From Iamia sp035575815 (GTDB taxonomy: Bacteria > Actinomycetota > Acidimicrobiia > Acidimicrobiales > Iamiaceae), in the NCBI RefSeq assembly GCF_035575815.1, contig NZ_DATLXO010000105.1:1-64000 (forward strand): a DNA stretch of 64,000 bases, written 5' to 3'. Position numbers and translations under genes: made by a program. Within the stretch, counting starts at the first letter, position 1. Each line of letters starts with the position of its first letter. Positions 23,917 through 32,692 of this stretch are shown in pieces. Under the pieces are notes generated by a model. It was not told the origin of the DNA. It worked only from the letters and a program-made list of their open reading frames with translations, and searched no databases.

Positions 23917-24381
23917 TCAGTGCGGGTGGCCGCCGGTCATGAGGTCGAGGGCGTGGGGCACCACGTCGAGGACGGCCTCGAGGCACTCGACCGACGCCGA
24001 GGTCGATCCCGGGACGTTGAGCACCAGTGACTGCCCGACGGTGCCGGCCACGCCGCGCGAGAGGCGGCCGAGCGGGTTCACCAGGCGCATGGCCTCGGCC
24101 AGGCCGGGGGCCGGGCGCTCGATCAGCAGGGACGTGCCCTCGGGGGTGAGGTCGCGGGGTCCGAACCCGGTGCCGCCGCTGGTGACCACCAGCCCCGCGA
24201 ACCCGGCGGTGGCCCGGCGCAGGGTCTCGGCCACCTCGCCCACACCGTCGGGGGTGACGATCCGGTCGACCACGTCGAAGCCGGCCGCGGTCAGCCGGTC
24301 GACCAGAGCGGCGCCGGAGCGGTCCTCGCGCACACCGTCCACGACCCCGTCGGACACGGTCACCACCTTGGCGTCAGGCAC
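23917..24381 (-). CDS. mog: Molybdopterin adenylyltransferase-like protein (MogA/MoaB)
   Basis: A 154-residue MoCF_biosynth-domain protein. VVTVSDGVVDGVREDRSGAALV is the N-terminal motif (in parts VVTVSDGV and EDRSG). VVTSGGTGFGPRDLTPEGT is the hallmark TSGGTG...DxT loop. LVLNVPGSTSASVE gives the final PG motif. Enzymes of this family adenylylate molybdopterin before Mo insertion. The cofactor would serve oxidoreductases such as the one at 12402. GTG 24381 start; the upstream extension to 24417 is less likely. Confidence 0.9.
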   Translation of the reverse strand: MPDAKVVTVSDGVVDGVREDRSGAALVDRLTAAGFDVVDRIVTPDGVGEVAETLRRATAGFAGLVVTSGGTGFGPRDLTPEGTSLLIERPAPGLAEAMRLVNPLGRLSRGVAGTVGQSLVLNVPGSTSASVECLEAVLDVVPHALDLMTGGHPH

Positions 24382-24430
24382 GACCCCACCCTCGCAGACC
24401 CGCCGCTCCCCCACCACGTCGACCGCGACC

Positions 24431-24516
24431 GGCCGTCAACGGCGAACCGAGGTCGAACTGGTAACGGATTCGGGGGCTCCCACCCCCAGATCCCCGACCG
24501 GTTCGCCCCGACGGCC
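24431..24516. repeat. Long hairpin element, relative of the 41.8 kb repeats
   Basis: GGCCGTC (24431-24437) pairs with GACGGCC (24510-24516). Just inside, GGCGAACC (24441-24448) pairs with GGTTCGCC (24500-24507). Further in, GGGGG pairs with CCCCC around CTCCCA. The core ACTGGTA...GGAT..GGG.GCTCCCAC is shared with the two copies at 41824-41939. It fills the gap between rsmB and mogA. Confidence 0.75.
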
Positions 24517-24537
24517 CCGATGCGTCCGGCCGGGGGG

Positions 24538-25851
24538 TCACGGCACCTGGTAGCGGTGGATCGCCATGCCGTCGGTGCCGGCCGTCTGGGGCAACAGCAG
24601 CGCCCCCCGGCCCCAGGGCACCCACGGGTGGCCCGGCGGGTCGAGGGGCTCGAGGTCGGGCCGGCGCTCGGCGAGGGCGGCGTCGACCCCGGTGGTCTCG
24701 GCCGCCGTGAGCGTGCAGACCGACACCACCAGCAGCCCACCGGGGCGGACGAGGCCGGCGGCGGCCACCGCGAGGTCGGCTTGCAGTGCGGCCAGTCGGT
24801 CGACCGAGTCCGCCGTGATCCGCCACCGGGCGTCGGCCCGGCGGTGGAGCACCCCGAGCCCGGAGCACGGGGCGTCGACGAGCACCCGGTCGAAGGACCG
24901 CGCTGCGAACGGGGGCCGGGTGCCGTCGGCCACCACGGCGGCGACGCGGTCCGCGGTGCCGGTGCGCTCGGCGTTGCCCGTGACCAACCCGACCCGGGCC
25001 GGGCGGAGGTCGGCCGCGACGACCCGGGCGCCGGAGGCGGCGAGGGCAGTGGCCTTGCCGCCGGGAGCGGCGCACAGGTCGAGCACCCGATCCCCGCCCG
25101 CGGCGTCGACCATGTCCGCCACCCACTGCGAGGCCCGGTCCTGGGTGTAGCCGTCGTCCCGGACGCTGGTCTCCGACGGGGCGCTCATCGACTCCAGGGC
25201 GCCCATGGCCCGCTCGGACCCGAGGTCGGCGACGAGGCGCTCGACGATCCAGTCCGGATAGCTGAGGGCAGTGGCGGGGTCCGGGAAGCGTCGGCCGTGC
25301 TCGGCGTGGTCGGCGGCGACCTTGCGCAGCACGGCGTTGACGAGGCCGCGGGAGCGGTTCGGGGCCACGTCCACCGCGGTGGCGACCGCGGCGTGGGGCG
25401 GCAGGCCGAGGACCACGACCTGGTAGGCGCCGAGGCGGAGGGCAGCCCGGGTCGGCGGGTCGAGCGGGCGCGAGCCGCTGACGAAGCGGTCGACGAGCCA
25501 GTCGCAGGCCCGCCGCATGCGGGTGGTGCCGTAGACCAGCTCGGTCACGAGCCGCTTGTCGCGGGCGTCGAGGCCGGAGCGGTCGAGCAGCGGCCCGATG
25601 ACCAGGTTGGCATAGGCGCCGCCCTCCTCGATGCGCACGAGGGCGTCGAGCGCGACCCTCCGGGCGTCGGGGCGGCGTTCCTCGTGCGGTCCCGCGACCG
25701 GGCCGCGGGCCGGTCGCGGCGTCCGGCGCGCGGCGGCGACGGCGCGCTCCTTCTTCCGCTTGCGGCGGGCCGCGCCGCTCTGGCGTTCGGCGTGCCCGCC
25801 ATCCGCAGCCCGCTCACCCCCCTCCGGGTCGCCGGGCGCGTCGGTCGCCAT
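24538..25851 (-). CDS. rsmB: 16S rRNA m5C967 methyltransferase RsmB (Fmu/Sun)
   Basis: A 437-residue enzyme. A basic, low-complexity start is followed by a NusB-like RNA-binding domain (about 65-200: RRVALDALVRIEEGGAYANLV, in parts, and VNAVLRKVA). The methyltransferase domain has motif I DLCAAPGGKATALAASG, motif IV DAPCSGLGVLHRR and motif VI VSVCTLTAAET; the two cysteines (PC and CT) are the catalytic pair. ATG 25851 overlaps the fmt stop by 1 nt. It forms the def-fmt-rsmB operon typical of bacteria. Confidence 0.95.
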   Translation of the reverse strand: MATDAPGDPEGGERAADGGHAERQSGAARRKRKKERAVAAARRTPRPARGPVAGPHEERRPDARRVALDALVRIEEGGAYANLVIGPLLDRSGLDARDKRLVTELVYGTTRMRRACDWLVDRFVSGSRPLDPPTRAALRLGAYQVVVLGLPPHAAVATAVDVAPNRSRGLVNAVLRKVAADHAEHGRRFPDPATALSYPDWIVERLVADLGSERAMGALESMSAPSETSVRDDGYTQDRASQWVADMVDAAGGDRVLDLCAAPGGKATALAASGARVVAADLRPARVGLVTGNAERTGTADRVAAVVADGTRPPFAARSFDRVLVDAPCSGLGVLHRRADARWRITADSVDRLAALQADLAVAAAGLVRPGGLLVVSVCTLTAAETTGVDAALAERRPDLEPLDPPGHPWVPWGRGALLLPQTAGTDGMAIHRYQVP

Positions 25852-26756
25852 CAGGCGCCCAGGCGATCGGTGCCGGTGAGGCGGGCGCCGCGCGCCCAGT
25901 CGCTCGCGCTCAGCCGGGCTCGGCCCTCGGGCTGGACCTCGTCGAGCACGAGCGCACCGGCCCCGGTCGCGGCGATGACGATCCCGTCGGCCACGGCCAC
26001 CAGGCCGGGTTCGACCGCCGCGGGGTCGCCCTCGGCCGGCGTGGCCCCCCACACCCGCAGGCGCTGGTCTCGGAACGTGGTCCAGGCACCACCGACGCGC
26101 ACCACCCGGTCGAGCTCAGGGGCCGACCGGGTCCAGTCGAGGCGCAGGTCGTCGGGCCCGAGCTTGTGGGCGTAGGTCACCTCCCCCTGCTGGGCCACGG
26201 CGGCTCCGAGGCCGTCGCGCAGGGTGCGGACGAGCAGGTCGGCGCCGACCGACGCCAGCCGGGCGCGCAGCTCGCCCGCCGTCGTTCGGGGACCGATGGG
26301 CACCTCGGCCGAGGCGTGGACGCCACCGGCGTCGAGGCCCGCAACCACCTCCATGACGCAGACCCCGGTGCGGTCGTCGCCGGCGAGCAGCGCGCGTTCG
26401 ACGGGCGCCGCACCCCGCCAGCGCGGCAGGAGCGAGAAGTGCACGTTGACCATGGGCAGGGCGTCGAGCACCGGGGCCCGCAGGATCTCTCCGTAGGCGA
26501 CGACGACCCCGAGATCCGCGTCGAGCTCGATCACGTCGTCGACCCGGTCGGTCACCGCCAACCCCAGAGCGAGGGCCGCTGCCTTCACCGGTGTGGGGCT
26601 CACCTCCGAACCCCGCCCCCGACGACGATCCGGTTGCGACACGACCAGCGGCACGTCGAAGCCGGCCTCCACCAGCGCCCGAAGCGACGCCACAGCCACT
26701 TCGGGCGTGCCCAGGAAGACCAGACGGCGGGGGCGACTCGGGGGCGACGCGGGCAC
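25851..26756 (-). CDS. fmt: Methionyl-tRNA formyltransferase
   Basis: A 301-residue enzyme that formylates initiator Met-tRNA. Rossmann-type N-terminal domain: VFLGTPEVAVASLRAL, then QPDRRRGRG (formyl-THF site). The catalytic signature is VNVHFSLLPRWRGAAPVERA, with Asn, His and the downstream Asp in GLDAGGV. The C-terminal OB domain is about 205-301. GTG 26756 start, 14 nt after def. Partner of the deformylase next to it. Confidence 0.96.
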   Translation of the reverse strand: MPASPPSRPRRLVFLGTPEVAVASLRALVEAGFDVPLVVSQPDRRRGRGSEVSPTPVKAAALALGLAVTDRVDDVIELDADLGVVVAYGEILRAPVLDALPMVNVHFSLLPRWRGAAPVERALLAGDDRTGVCVMEVVAGLDAGGVHASAEVPIGPRTTAGELRARLASVGADLLVRTLRDGLGAAVAQQGEVTYAHKLGPDDLRLDWTRSAPELDRVVRVGGAWTTFRDQRLRVWGATPAEGDPAAVEPGLVAVADGIVIAATGAGALVLDEVQPEGRARLSASDWARGARLTGTDRLGA

Positions 26757-26770
26757 GGGCGCGACGACGC

Positions 26771-27340
26771 TCAGGGGAGGAGCGAGGCGCCGGCAGGTGT
26801 GGCGCCCGCGGGCATGACGCCGGCGACGGACCCCGCGCCGGAACGGGCCAGCAGCAGCTCACGCACGACCTTGCGGGCGTCGCGCTGCTGGTCGTCGTCG
26901 AGGCGATCGGTCATGAGCACGCCGTCCAGGTGGTCGAGCTCGTGTTGGTACATGCGGGCTGCTAGCTCGTCGGCCTCCAGGGAGATCTCGTTGCCGCCGA
27001 GGTCGAGGCCCACCACGTGCACCACCTTGGGCCGCACGATGTCCCAGTACACGCCGGGCATCGACAGGCAGCCCTCGGAGTAGCTCCACTGCTCGTCACC
27101 CCAGGCGACGATGCGGGGGTTGATGATCACCGACGGCTCGGGGTCATCGGGCAGCTGGTACACCACGACCCGCTTGCCCACGCCCACCTGCGGAGCGGCC
27201 ACCGCCAACCCGTCGGCCCGGTACATCGCCTCGACCATGCCCTCGGTCACCCGGACCAGGGCGCCGTCGATGTCGGTCACGTCCTCGGCCACCTCCCGCA
27301 GCACGGGGTCACCGATGATGCGGATCTCGTAGGCGACCAT
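26771..27340 (-). CDS. def: Peptide deformylase
   Basis: A 189-residue metalloenzyme removing formyl groups from nascent peptides. The three signatures are GLAVAAPQVGVG (motif 1, close to GxGLAAxQ), EGCLSMPG (motif 2, metal Cys) and QHELDHLDG (motif 3, HExxH). A C-terminal Ala/Gly/Pro extension of about 25 residues is extra. ATG 27340 is 8 nt after TACCCT, likely leaderless. The long frame upstream crosses the divergent promoter and is rejected. Confidence 0.96.
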   Translation of the reverse strand: MVAYEIRIIGDPVLREVAEDVTDIDGALVRVTEGMVEAMYRADGLAVAAPQVGVGKRVVVYQLPDDPEPSVIINPRIVAWGDEQWSYSEGCLSMPGVYWDIVRPKVVHVVGLDLGGNEISLEADELAARMYQHELDHLDGVLMTDRLDDDQQRDARKVVRELLLARSGAGSVAGVMPAGATPAGASLLP

Positions 27341-27348
27341 GGGTCGCC

Positions 27349-27354
27349 AGGGTA
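27349..27354 (-). promoter_or_regulatory. Leaderless -10 box (def operon)
   Basis: TACCCT on the minus strand ends 8 nt before def ATG 27340. Confidence 0.45.
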
Positions 27355-27444
27355 CCGGCTGGGGTTCGGGAGCCCCGCCGCGAGCGGGTGGGCGCCGAAC
27401 CCCATGACCGAGGCCACCAGGTCGGCGGCGGGGGTCGGGAGGGG

Positions 27445-27450
27445 TACCGT
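27445..27450 (+). promoter_or_regulatory. Leaderless -10 box (RsmC-like methyltransferase)
   Basis: TACCGT ends 8 nt before ATG 27459. It is divergent from the def promoter, with about 90 nt between the two -10 boxes. Confidence 0.45.
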
Positions 27451-27458
27451 GCGCCGTC

Positions 27459-28172
27459 ATGGCGGGCCCGGGTGACCACTACTTCTCGGCCACCCCCGGA
27501 GCCGCGTCGAAGCCCCGCCGCGTGGCCCTGCGCCTGGGCGGCGTCGAGGGCGACATCACCCTCGGCACCGACGCCGGGGTGTTCTCCGCCACCGGCATCG
27601 ACCTCGGCACCCAGTTCCTGCTCGATGGCGGGGCCCGGCCCGGTCCCGACCCCGCGACCCTCGTCGACGTCGGCTGTGGCTACGGGCCCATCGCCATCGC
27701 CCTGGCCCGACGCGCACCAGCGGCCACGGTGTGGGCCGTCGACGTGAACGAGCGGGCCCTGGAGCTCACCCGGACCAACGCGGCCGCGGCCGGGGTGGGC
27801 GACCGGGTGCGCGTCGCCACCCCCGCCGAGGCCCCCGGCGACCTCGTCGTGGACGGCATCTGGTCGAACCCACCGGTGCGGGTGGGCAAGGCCGCGCTGC
27901 ACGGCCTGCTGCTGGAGTGGCTGCCCCGGCTCGCCCCCGAGGGCGCCGCCCACCTGGTCGTGGCGCGGAACCTGGGCGCCGACTCGCTGCACCGGTGGCT
28001 GGCCGAGCGCGGACACCCCGTGTCGCGACGGGGCTCGCGTCGCGGCTACCGCCTGCTCGACGTGGGCCCGTCGACCGATGCGGGCCCGTCGACCGATGCG
28101 GGCCCGTCGACCGATGTGACCTCCTCGACTGATGCCGACCCAACGACCGGCGGGGACGACCCGACCGGGTGA
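27459..28172 (+). CDS. RsmC/RlmG-like SAM methyltransferase with repeat tail
   Basis: A 237-residue MTS-domain methyltransferase. DHYFSATPGAASKPR and FSATGIDLGTQFLLD are the usual N-terminal motifs. Motif I is LVDVGCGYGPIAIALA; motif IV IWSNPPVRVGK carries the NPP seen in N2-guanine and related methyltransferases. Likely target is rRNA or another nucleic acid, unproven. The C-terminus has three tandem copies of GPSTDA encoded by an 18-bp repeat (about 28066-28119), then a short Asp/Thr-rich end. Confidence 0.87.
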   Translation: MAGPGDHYFSATPGAASKPRRVALRLGGVEGDITLGTDAGVFSATGIDLGTQFLLDGGARPGPDPATLVDVGCGYGPIAIALARRAPAATVWAVDVNERALELTRTNAAAAGVGDRVRVATPAEAPGDLVVDGIWSNPPVRVGKAALHGLLLEWLPRLAPEGAAHLVVARNLGADSLHRWLAERGHPVSRRGSRRGYRLLDVGPSTDAGPSTDAGPSTDVTSSTDADPTTGGDDPTG

Positions 28173-28212
28173 CAGCCTCGCCCGCCGACGGCCGGCAGCG
28201 GGAGCTCGGTCC

Positions 28213-29505
28213 ATGACCGTGGAGCGGACCGGCGGCCGGTCAGACGACCTCGACGAGGCGCCGGCGCGCGGGCCGGGGGCACTCCTCGTCGACCGCACGT
28301 TCGGGCCCTTCTTCGTCGGCACGCTGGTGTCCAACGCCGGCAACTGGTTCCAGAACCTGGCCGCCAGCGTCGTCGTCTACGACCTGACGGGCTCCAACAC
28401 CCTGGTGGGGTTGGTGAGCATCCTGCAGTTCTCGGCCACCTTGGTGCTGTCCCCCTGGGCCGGGGTGGCCGGCGATCGCCTCGACCGCCGCCGCCTGCTG
28501 ATCGGGGCTCAAGCGGTGTCCTTCGCCGGGGCCGCCTGCTTGGCGGCGGCCGTCGCCGTGCTCGGCGTGGACGGCCTGGGTGGGCCCCTCCCCGTCTACG
28601 CCGCGACCCTCGTGATCGGCGTGGGCTACGCCGCCGCGGTGCCGATGGTGCAGGCCATCGTCCCGCAGCTGGTGCGGCGCGCCGATCTCGACTCCGCCAT
28701 CGCCCTCAGCTCGGTCACCTTCAACCTGGCCCGGGCCATCGGCCCCGCCCTCGCCGGCGCCCTGATCGCCACCGCCGGCGCGGCGGCCGCCTTCGGCGTC
28801 AATGCAGCCACCTTCCTGGTGATGATCGTCGCCCTCCTGGCGATCCGTCCCCGACCGGTCGAGGCGGCCGCCGCGGGCGCCGACCGGTCGATCCGCGCCG
28901 GGTTCCGCTGGGTGCGCGACGATCCGGTGGCGGTGCCGATCCTGCTCGCCACCTTGGCCCTGGGCTGGGCGTCGGACCCCGTCAACACCCTCTCCCCCGC
29001 CGTGGCCGAGGGGCTCGGACGTTCAGACGCCTTCGTCGGGGCGCTCGTCTCGGCGTTCGGCGGCGGAGCCGCCCTCACCGCGGTGGTCGTCGACCGGGTG
29101 CGGCGCCGGATCGGGTCTCGCCGCTCGACCCAGCTGGGCCTGGTGCTCGTGTCGGTGGGCCTGGTCGCCCTGGGCACCACGCCGGTCGCGGCGGGCGCCC
29201 TGGTCGCCCTCGCCCTGGCCGGCGCCGGGTTCCTGATCGGCATCACCTCGCTCAACGGCGCCCTCCAACGCCGGGTGCCCGAGGGCCTCCGGGCCCGGGT
29301 CATGGCGCTGTGGTCGGTCGCCCTGCTCGGCAGTCGCCCGCTCGCCGCCCTCGTCGACGGCGCCGTCGCCGACCTCGCCTCCACCACCACGGCGCTGATC
29401 GTGGCCGGCATCGTGCCGGTGGTGGCCGTGGTGCTCCTGGCCCGCACCGACCTCGATCCCCTCCCCGAGGACACCGCCGAGAGCACTGCGCCGCCGATCG
29501 ACTGA
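28213..29505 (+). CDS. MFS transporter (MFS_3/enterobactin-exporter-like)
   Basis: A 430-residue integral membrane protein with about 12 hydrophobic segments. SNAGNWFQNLAASVVVYDLTG is the typical TM1 region of MFS_3 (in parts, AGNWFQNLA). The loop-2 motif is AGVAGDRLDRRRLLIGAQ. An FNLARAIGPALAGALI stretch marks TM5. Family members export drugs or siderophores; substrate unknown. ATG 28213 has GGGAG 8 nt upstream. It follows the methyltransferase by 40 nt on the same strand and converges on priA. Confidence 0.9.
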   Translation: MTVERTGGRSDDLDEAPARGPGALLVDRTFGPFFVGTLVSNAGNWFQNLAASVVVYDLTGSNTLVGLVSILQFSATLVLSPWAGVAGDRLDRRRLLIGAQAVSFAGAACLAAAVAVLGVDGLGGPLPVYAATLVIGVGYAAAVPMVQAIVPQLVRRADLDSAIALSSVTFNLARAIGPALAGALIATAGAAAAFGVNAATFLVMIVALLAIRPRPVEAAAAGADRSIRAGFRWVRDDPVAVPILLATLALGWASDPVNTLSPAVAEGLGRSDAFVGALVSAFGGGAALTAVVVDRVRRRIGSRRSTQLGLVLVSVGLVALGTTPVAAGALVALALAGAGFLIGITSLNGALQRRVPEGLRARVMALWSVALLGSRPLAALVDGAVADLASTTTALIVAGIVPVVAVVLLARTDLDPLPEDTAESTAPPID

Positions 29506-29546
29506 CCGCCACCCCCCCCTGGCTGCCTCGACCGTTCCTCCCGATA

Positions 29547-29587
29547 TTGCGTACCTGAGTCGCGCTGGGCGCGACTCAGGTACGCAA
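29547..29587. terminator. Perfect 19-bp-arm hairpin between converging genes
   Basis: Left arm 29547-29565 (TTGCGTACCTGAGTCGCGC), 3-nt loop TGG, right arm 29569-29587. It is fully complementary. Lying between the ends of the MFS gene and priA, it is a natural bidirectional terminator or a palindromic repeat; there is no T-tract. Confidence 0.8.
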
Positions 29588-29647
29588 GAGCTAGGGCAGG
29601 GGGCCATGGAGCTGATCGTGGACCAGCTGCGGAGCCGACGAGCCCAC

Positions 29648-31474
29648 TCAGCTGCGGCGGGGGTCCACCTCGAGACGGAGGCGGCCGGGAGGGCGGGGGA
29701 CGGCGGCGAGGGCGTCGCAGAGCACGTCGTGGGCATCGGCGCGGAGGCGCCAGGTGCCGGCGCCGCCCTGGACCTCGACCCCCGGCGGGTGGCCCAGCGC
29801 CGCCACGAACGCAGGCGCGACGGCGCCCGACACCAGGGCCACGGCCCGGTACGGGGCCAGGCCGAGGGTCCGCCGCACCTCCTCCTCGACCCGCCGGACC
29901 CGGTCCGGATCCGCGTGCAGGGCGGCCTGGAGCACCACGTCATCGGGTCGCCGGGTCTGCACCAGCACCCGACCGTGCTCCTCGCGGCCGCGCACCAGGC
30001 GGGCGGCCCGGGCCAGGAGGGCCAGGGCTTGTTCGCGCGCCCGCTCCCGCGGGGCGAGCAGCTCCTGGTCGATGTCGAGGAACGCGACCGCGTCGGCCCG
30101 GGCGACCCGGTGCAGGGCCGCCTCGGTGCCGATCACGACCCTGGTGGTGGGCGCCGGGCCGGTGCTGGTCGCGGTGACCTCGTCGACGGGCTCACCGATG
30201 AGCGCAGCGAGCTCCTCGCGCAGGCGGCTCACCCCTGGACGCAGCACGCGGACCCTCGTTGTCCCACAGGCGGCGCAGACGACGGGCCGTTCGGCGCCGC
30301 AGCGGGTGCAGCGCAGCCCACCCTCCGCGGGCTGGATCATGGCGCCCGAGCACTCGGTGCAGGCGATGATCTCCCGGCAGCGATCGCACGCCGAGAGCCG
30401 AGAGCGGCCCGTGCGGTTCACGACGCAGACCACCCGGCCGCCCCGTCGGAGCAGAGCAGCGAGGGGCTCGGTCAGCAGCCCCGCCGCAGGGTCCTCCTCG
30501 CGCCGGTCGACCAGCTCGAGTGCCGGCCAGCCCCGACGTTCCTCACCGCGACCAGGCTCGACCAAGGTCCCCCACCGCAACGCTTCGAGCGTCGGGCAGG
30601 GCGACACGAGCACGACCGGTGCCTGGGCCCGGCGGGCTCGCTCGACGGCCACATCTCGGGCGTGCCAGGTCGGCGACGACTCCTCCTGGTAGCTGTCGTC
30701 GTGCTCGTCGAGCACCACGACCCGACCGAGGCGCGGCACCGGCGCCCAGGCGCCGGCCCGGGCGCCGACCACCGTGCAGCTGCCGGCGGCGGCCCGCGCC
30801 CACTCCGACGCGGCCGCGGTCCCGGGCTGCTCGTGGGCCACGCACGCGACCGGCAGCCCCGAGCGGCGCAGGCGGGCGGCGAGGGTGCGGGCCTGGTCGA
30901 CCGAAGGGCACAGCACCAGGGCGTCTCGGTCCGTCGCCAGCGCACCGAGGGCGGCGACGACCAGGGCGTAGCGATCGGCCGCCGGCGGCAGGCGCAGCAC
31001 GGCCCGGGGCAGGCCCAGGGCGGCGTCGACGGTCGCGCCGGCGGGCACCGTGATCGTGGACGGGCGGGGGCCACCCGGGGACGGGCGGGGGCCATCCGGG
31101 GACGGGAGGCCCATCACCCGTCCCGGCGGCGACGCGGCGACGAGCAGCGAGCGGCGGCGCCCGGCCCAGCGCCACGCCGCCCACGTCGAGAGCAGGACGA
31201 GCTCGGCCGGCGGGCCCACGCCGGTGACCCGGGCGATGGGCTTCAGCTGGACGCCGGGGGGAGGTTCGACGTCGACGGCGACCACCCACGCCCGGACCCG
31301 CCGGCCGTGCAGGTCGACGCGCACGATCGTGCCCACCTCCACCGCCTCGTCGTGGCGCGCCGGGAGGAGGTAGTCGAAGGTCTTGGCCAGGCCGGCCACG
31401 TCGGGCACCACCCGCACCACCCGGTCGCGGTTCGGGTCGGCAACGGGCATCGAGCGAAGACGAGGTCCCGCCAC
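29648..31474 (-). CDS. priA: Primosomal protein N' (PriA), helicase-degenerate
   Basis: A 608-residue PriA homologue. The N-terminal 3'BD domain (about 15-110) has VPDVAGLAKTFDYLLP. The helicase core lacks the Walker A GSGKT (the site reads LRLPPAADRYALV). The DEAH region is altered to VVLDEHDDSYQEESSP. The zinc module is intact: CDRC, CTEC, CTRC and CAAC. Mycobacterial PriA is similarly degenerate, so it probably acts as a structural restart factor rather than an ATP-driven helicase. An internal 21-bp tandem duplication encodes GPRPSPGGPRPS. Start GTG 31474, or ATG 31450, which is equally possible. It follows metK by 27 nt. Confidence 0.9.
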   Translation of the reverse strand: MAGPRLRSMPVADPNRDRVVRVVPDVAGLAKTFDYLLPARHDEAVEVGTIVRVDLHGRRVRAWVVAVDVEPPPGVQLKPIARVTGVGPPAELVLLSTWAAWRWAGRRRSLLVAASPPGRVMGLPSPDGPRPSPGGPRPSTITVPAGATVDAALGLPRAVLRLPPAADRYALVVAALGALATDRDALVLCPSVDQARTLAARLRRSGLPVACVAHEQPGTAAASEWARAAAGSCTVVGARAGAWAPVPRLGRVVVLDEHDDSYQEESSPTWHARDVAVERARRAQAPVVLVSPCPTLEALRWGTLVEPGRGEERRGWPALELVDRREEDPAAGLLTEPLAALLRRGGRVVCVVNRTGRSRLSACDRCREIIACTECSGAMIQPAEGGLRCTRCGAERPVVCAACGTTRVRVLRPGVSRLREELAALIGEPVDEVTATSTGPAPTTRVVIGTEAALHRVARADAVAFLDIDQELLAPRERAREQALALLARAARLVRGREEHGRVLVQTRRPDDVVLQAALHADPDRVRRVEEEVRRTLGLAPYRAVALVSGAVAPAFVAALGHPPGVEVQGGAGTWRLRADAHDVLCDALAAVPRPPGRLRLEVDPRRS

Positions 31475-31501
31475 CGCAGGCGACGACGGGGCCCTCGCGA
31501 G

Positions 31502-32692
31502 CTACAGGCCGAGGGCGGAGGCCACGGCGTCGACGCGATCGGTGTTCTCCCAGGGGAAATCACCGGAGCGCCCGAAGTGGCCGTAGGCCGCGGTGTTGGC
31601 GTAGATGGGCCGACGCAGGTCGAGGTCGCGCACGATGGCCGCCGGGCGGAGATCGAAGATGTCGTCCACGGCCTTGGCGATCTGGGTCGGGTCGACCCGC
31701 TCGGTGCCGAACGTCTCGACCAGCAGCGACACGGGGTGGGCCACGCCGATGGCGTAGGCGACCTGCACCTCGACGCGCTCGGCGGCACCGGCGGCGACGA
31801 GGTTCTTGGCGACCCAGCGCGCCGCGTAGGCGGCGGAGCGGTCGACCTTGGACGGGTCCTTGCCCGAGAACGCACCGCCACCGTGGCGGGCCCAGCCGCC
31901 GTAGGTGTCGACGATGATCTTGCGCCCGGTGAGGCCGCAGTCGGCGTGGGGACCGCCGAGCACGAACGTGCCGGTCGGGTTCACGAACACCCTGAGCTGC
32001 GGGCTGGCCATGCCGTCGGGAAGCACCGGGTTGATGACCTGCTCGATGAGGTCGGGCTTGATGGTGCTGTCGACGTCGATGCCCGGGGCGTGTTGGGTGG
32101 AGATGAGCACGGTGCTCACGTCGACGGGCTTGCCGCCTTCGTAGTTCACCGTGACCTGGGTCTTGCCGTCGGGACGCAGGTAGGGCAGGGCCCCGGCCTT
32201 GCGGACCTCGGCGAGACGCTCGGCGAGGCGGTGGGCCAGCCAGATCGGCAGCGGCATCAGGTCGACCGTCTCGTTGGTGGCGTAGCCGAACATCATCCCC
32301 TGGTCACCCGCGCCCTGGCTGTCGAGGTCGTCCTCGCCGGAGCGGCCGGTGCGGGTCTCGAGGGCGGTGTCGACGCCCTGGGCGATGTCGGGCGACTGCG
32401 GATCGATGGTCGTGATGACGCCGCAGGTCTTGCCGTCGATGCCGTACTCGGCGTTGTCGTAGCCGATGCGTACGATCGTGTCGCGCACGATCTTGGGGAT
32501 CTCGACGTACGCGGTGGTGGTGATCTCGCCGGCCACGAGGGCCAGGCCGGTGGTGACCAGCGTCTCGCACGCCACCCGCGCCATGCGGTCCTCGGTGAGG
32601 ATGGCGTCGAGGATGGCGTCGGAGATCTGGTCGGCCATCTTGTCGGGATGGCCCTCGGTCACCGACTCCGAGGTGAAGGTGAAACGCGTCAC
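31502..32692 (-). CDS. metK: S-adenosylmethionine synthetase
   Basis: A 396-residue enzyme making SAM from Met and ATP, the donor for the many methyltransferases here. Signatures: FTSESVTEGHPDKMADQISD at the N-terminus, GAGDQGMMFGYATNET (methionine/ATP hexapeptide) and GGGAFSGKDPSKVDRSAAY (P-loop-like). Full length. GTG 32692 has AAGGAG 8 nt upstream and overlaps the coaBC stop by 4 nt (GTGA). In the conserved rpoZ-coaBC-metK-priA order. Confidence 0.98.
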   Translation of the reverse strand: MTRFTFTSESVTEGHPDKMADQISDAILDAILTEDRMARVACETLVTTGLALVAGEITTTAYVEIPKIVRDTIVRIGYDNAEYGIDGKTCGVITTIDPQSPDIAQGVDTALETRTGRSGEDDLDSQGAGDQGMMFGYATNETVDLMPLPIWLAHRLAERLAEVRKAGALPYLRPDGKTQVTVNYEGGKPVDVSTVLISTQHAPGIDVDSTIKPDLIEQVINPVLPDGMASPQLRVFVNPTGTFVLGGPHADCGLTGRKIIVDTYGGWARHGGGAFSGKDPSKVDRSAAYAARWVAKNLVAAGAAERVEVQVAYAIGVAHPVSLLVETFGTERVDPTQIAKAVDDIFDLRPAAIVRDLDLRRPIYANTAAYGHFGRSGDFPWENTDRVDAVASALGL

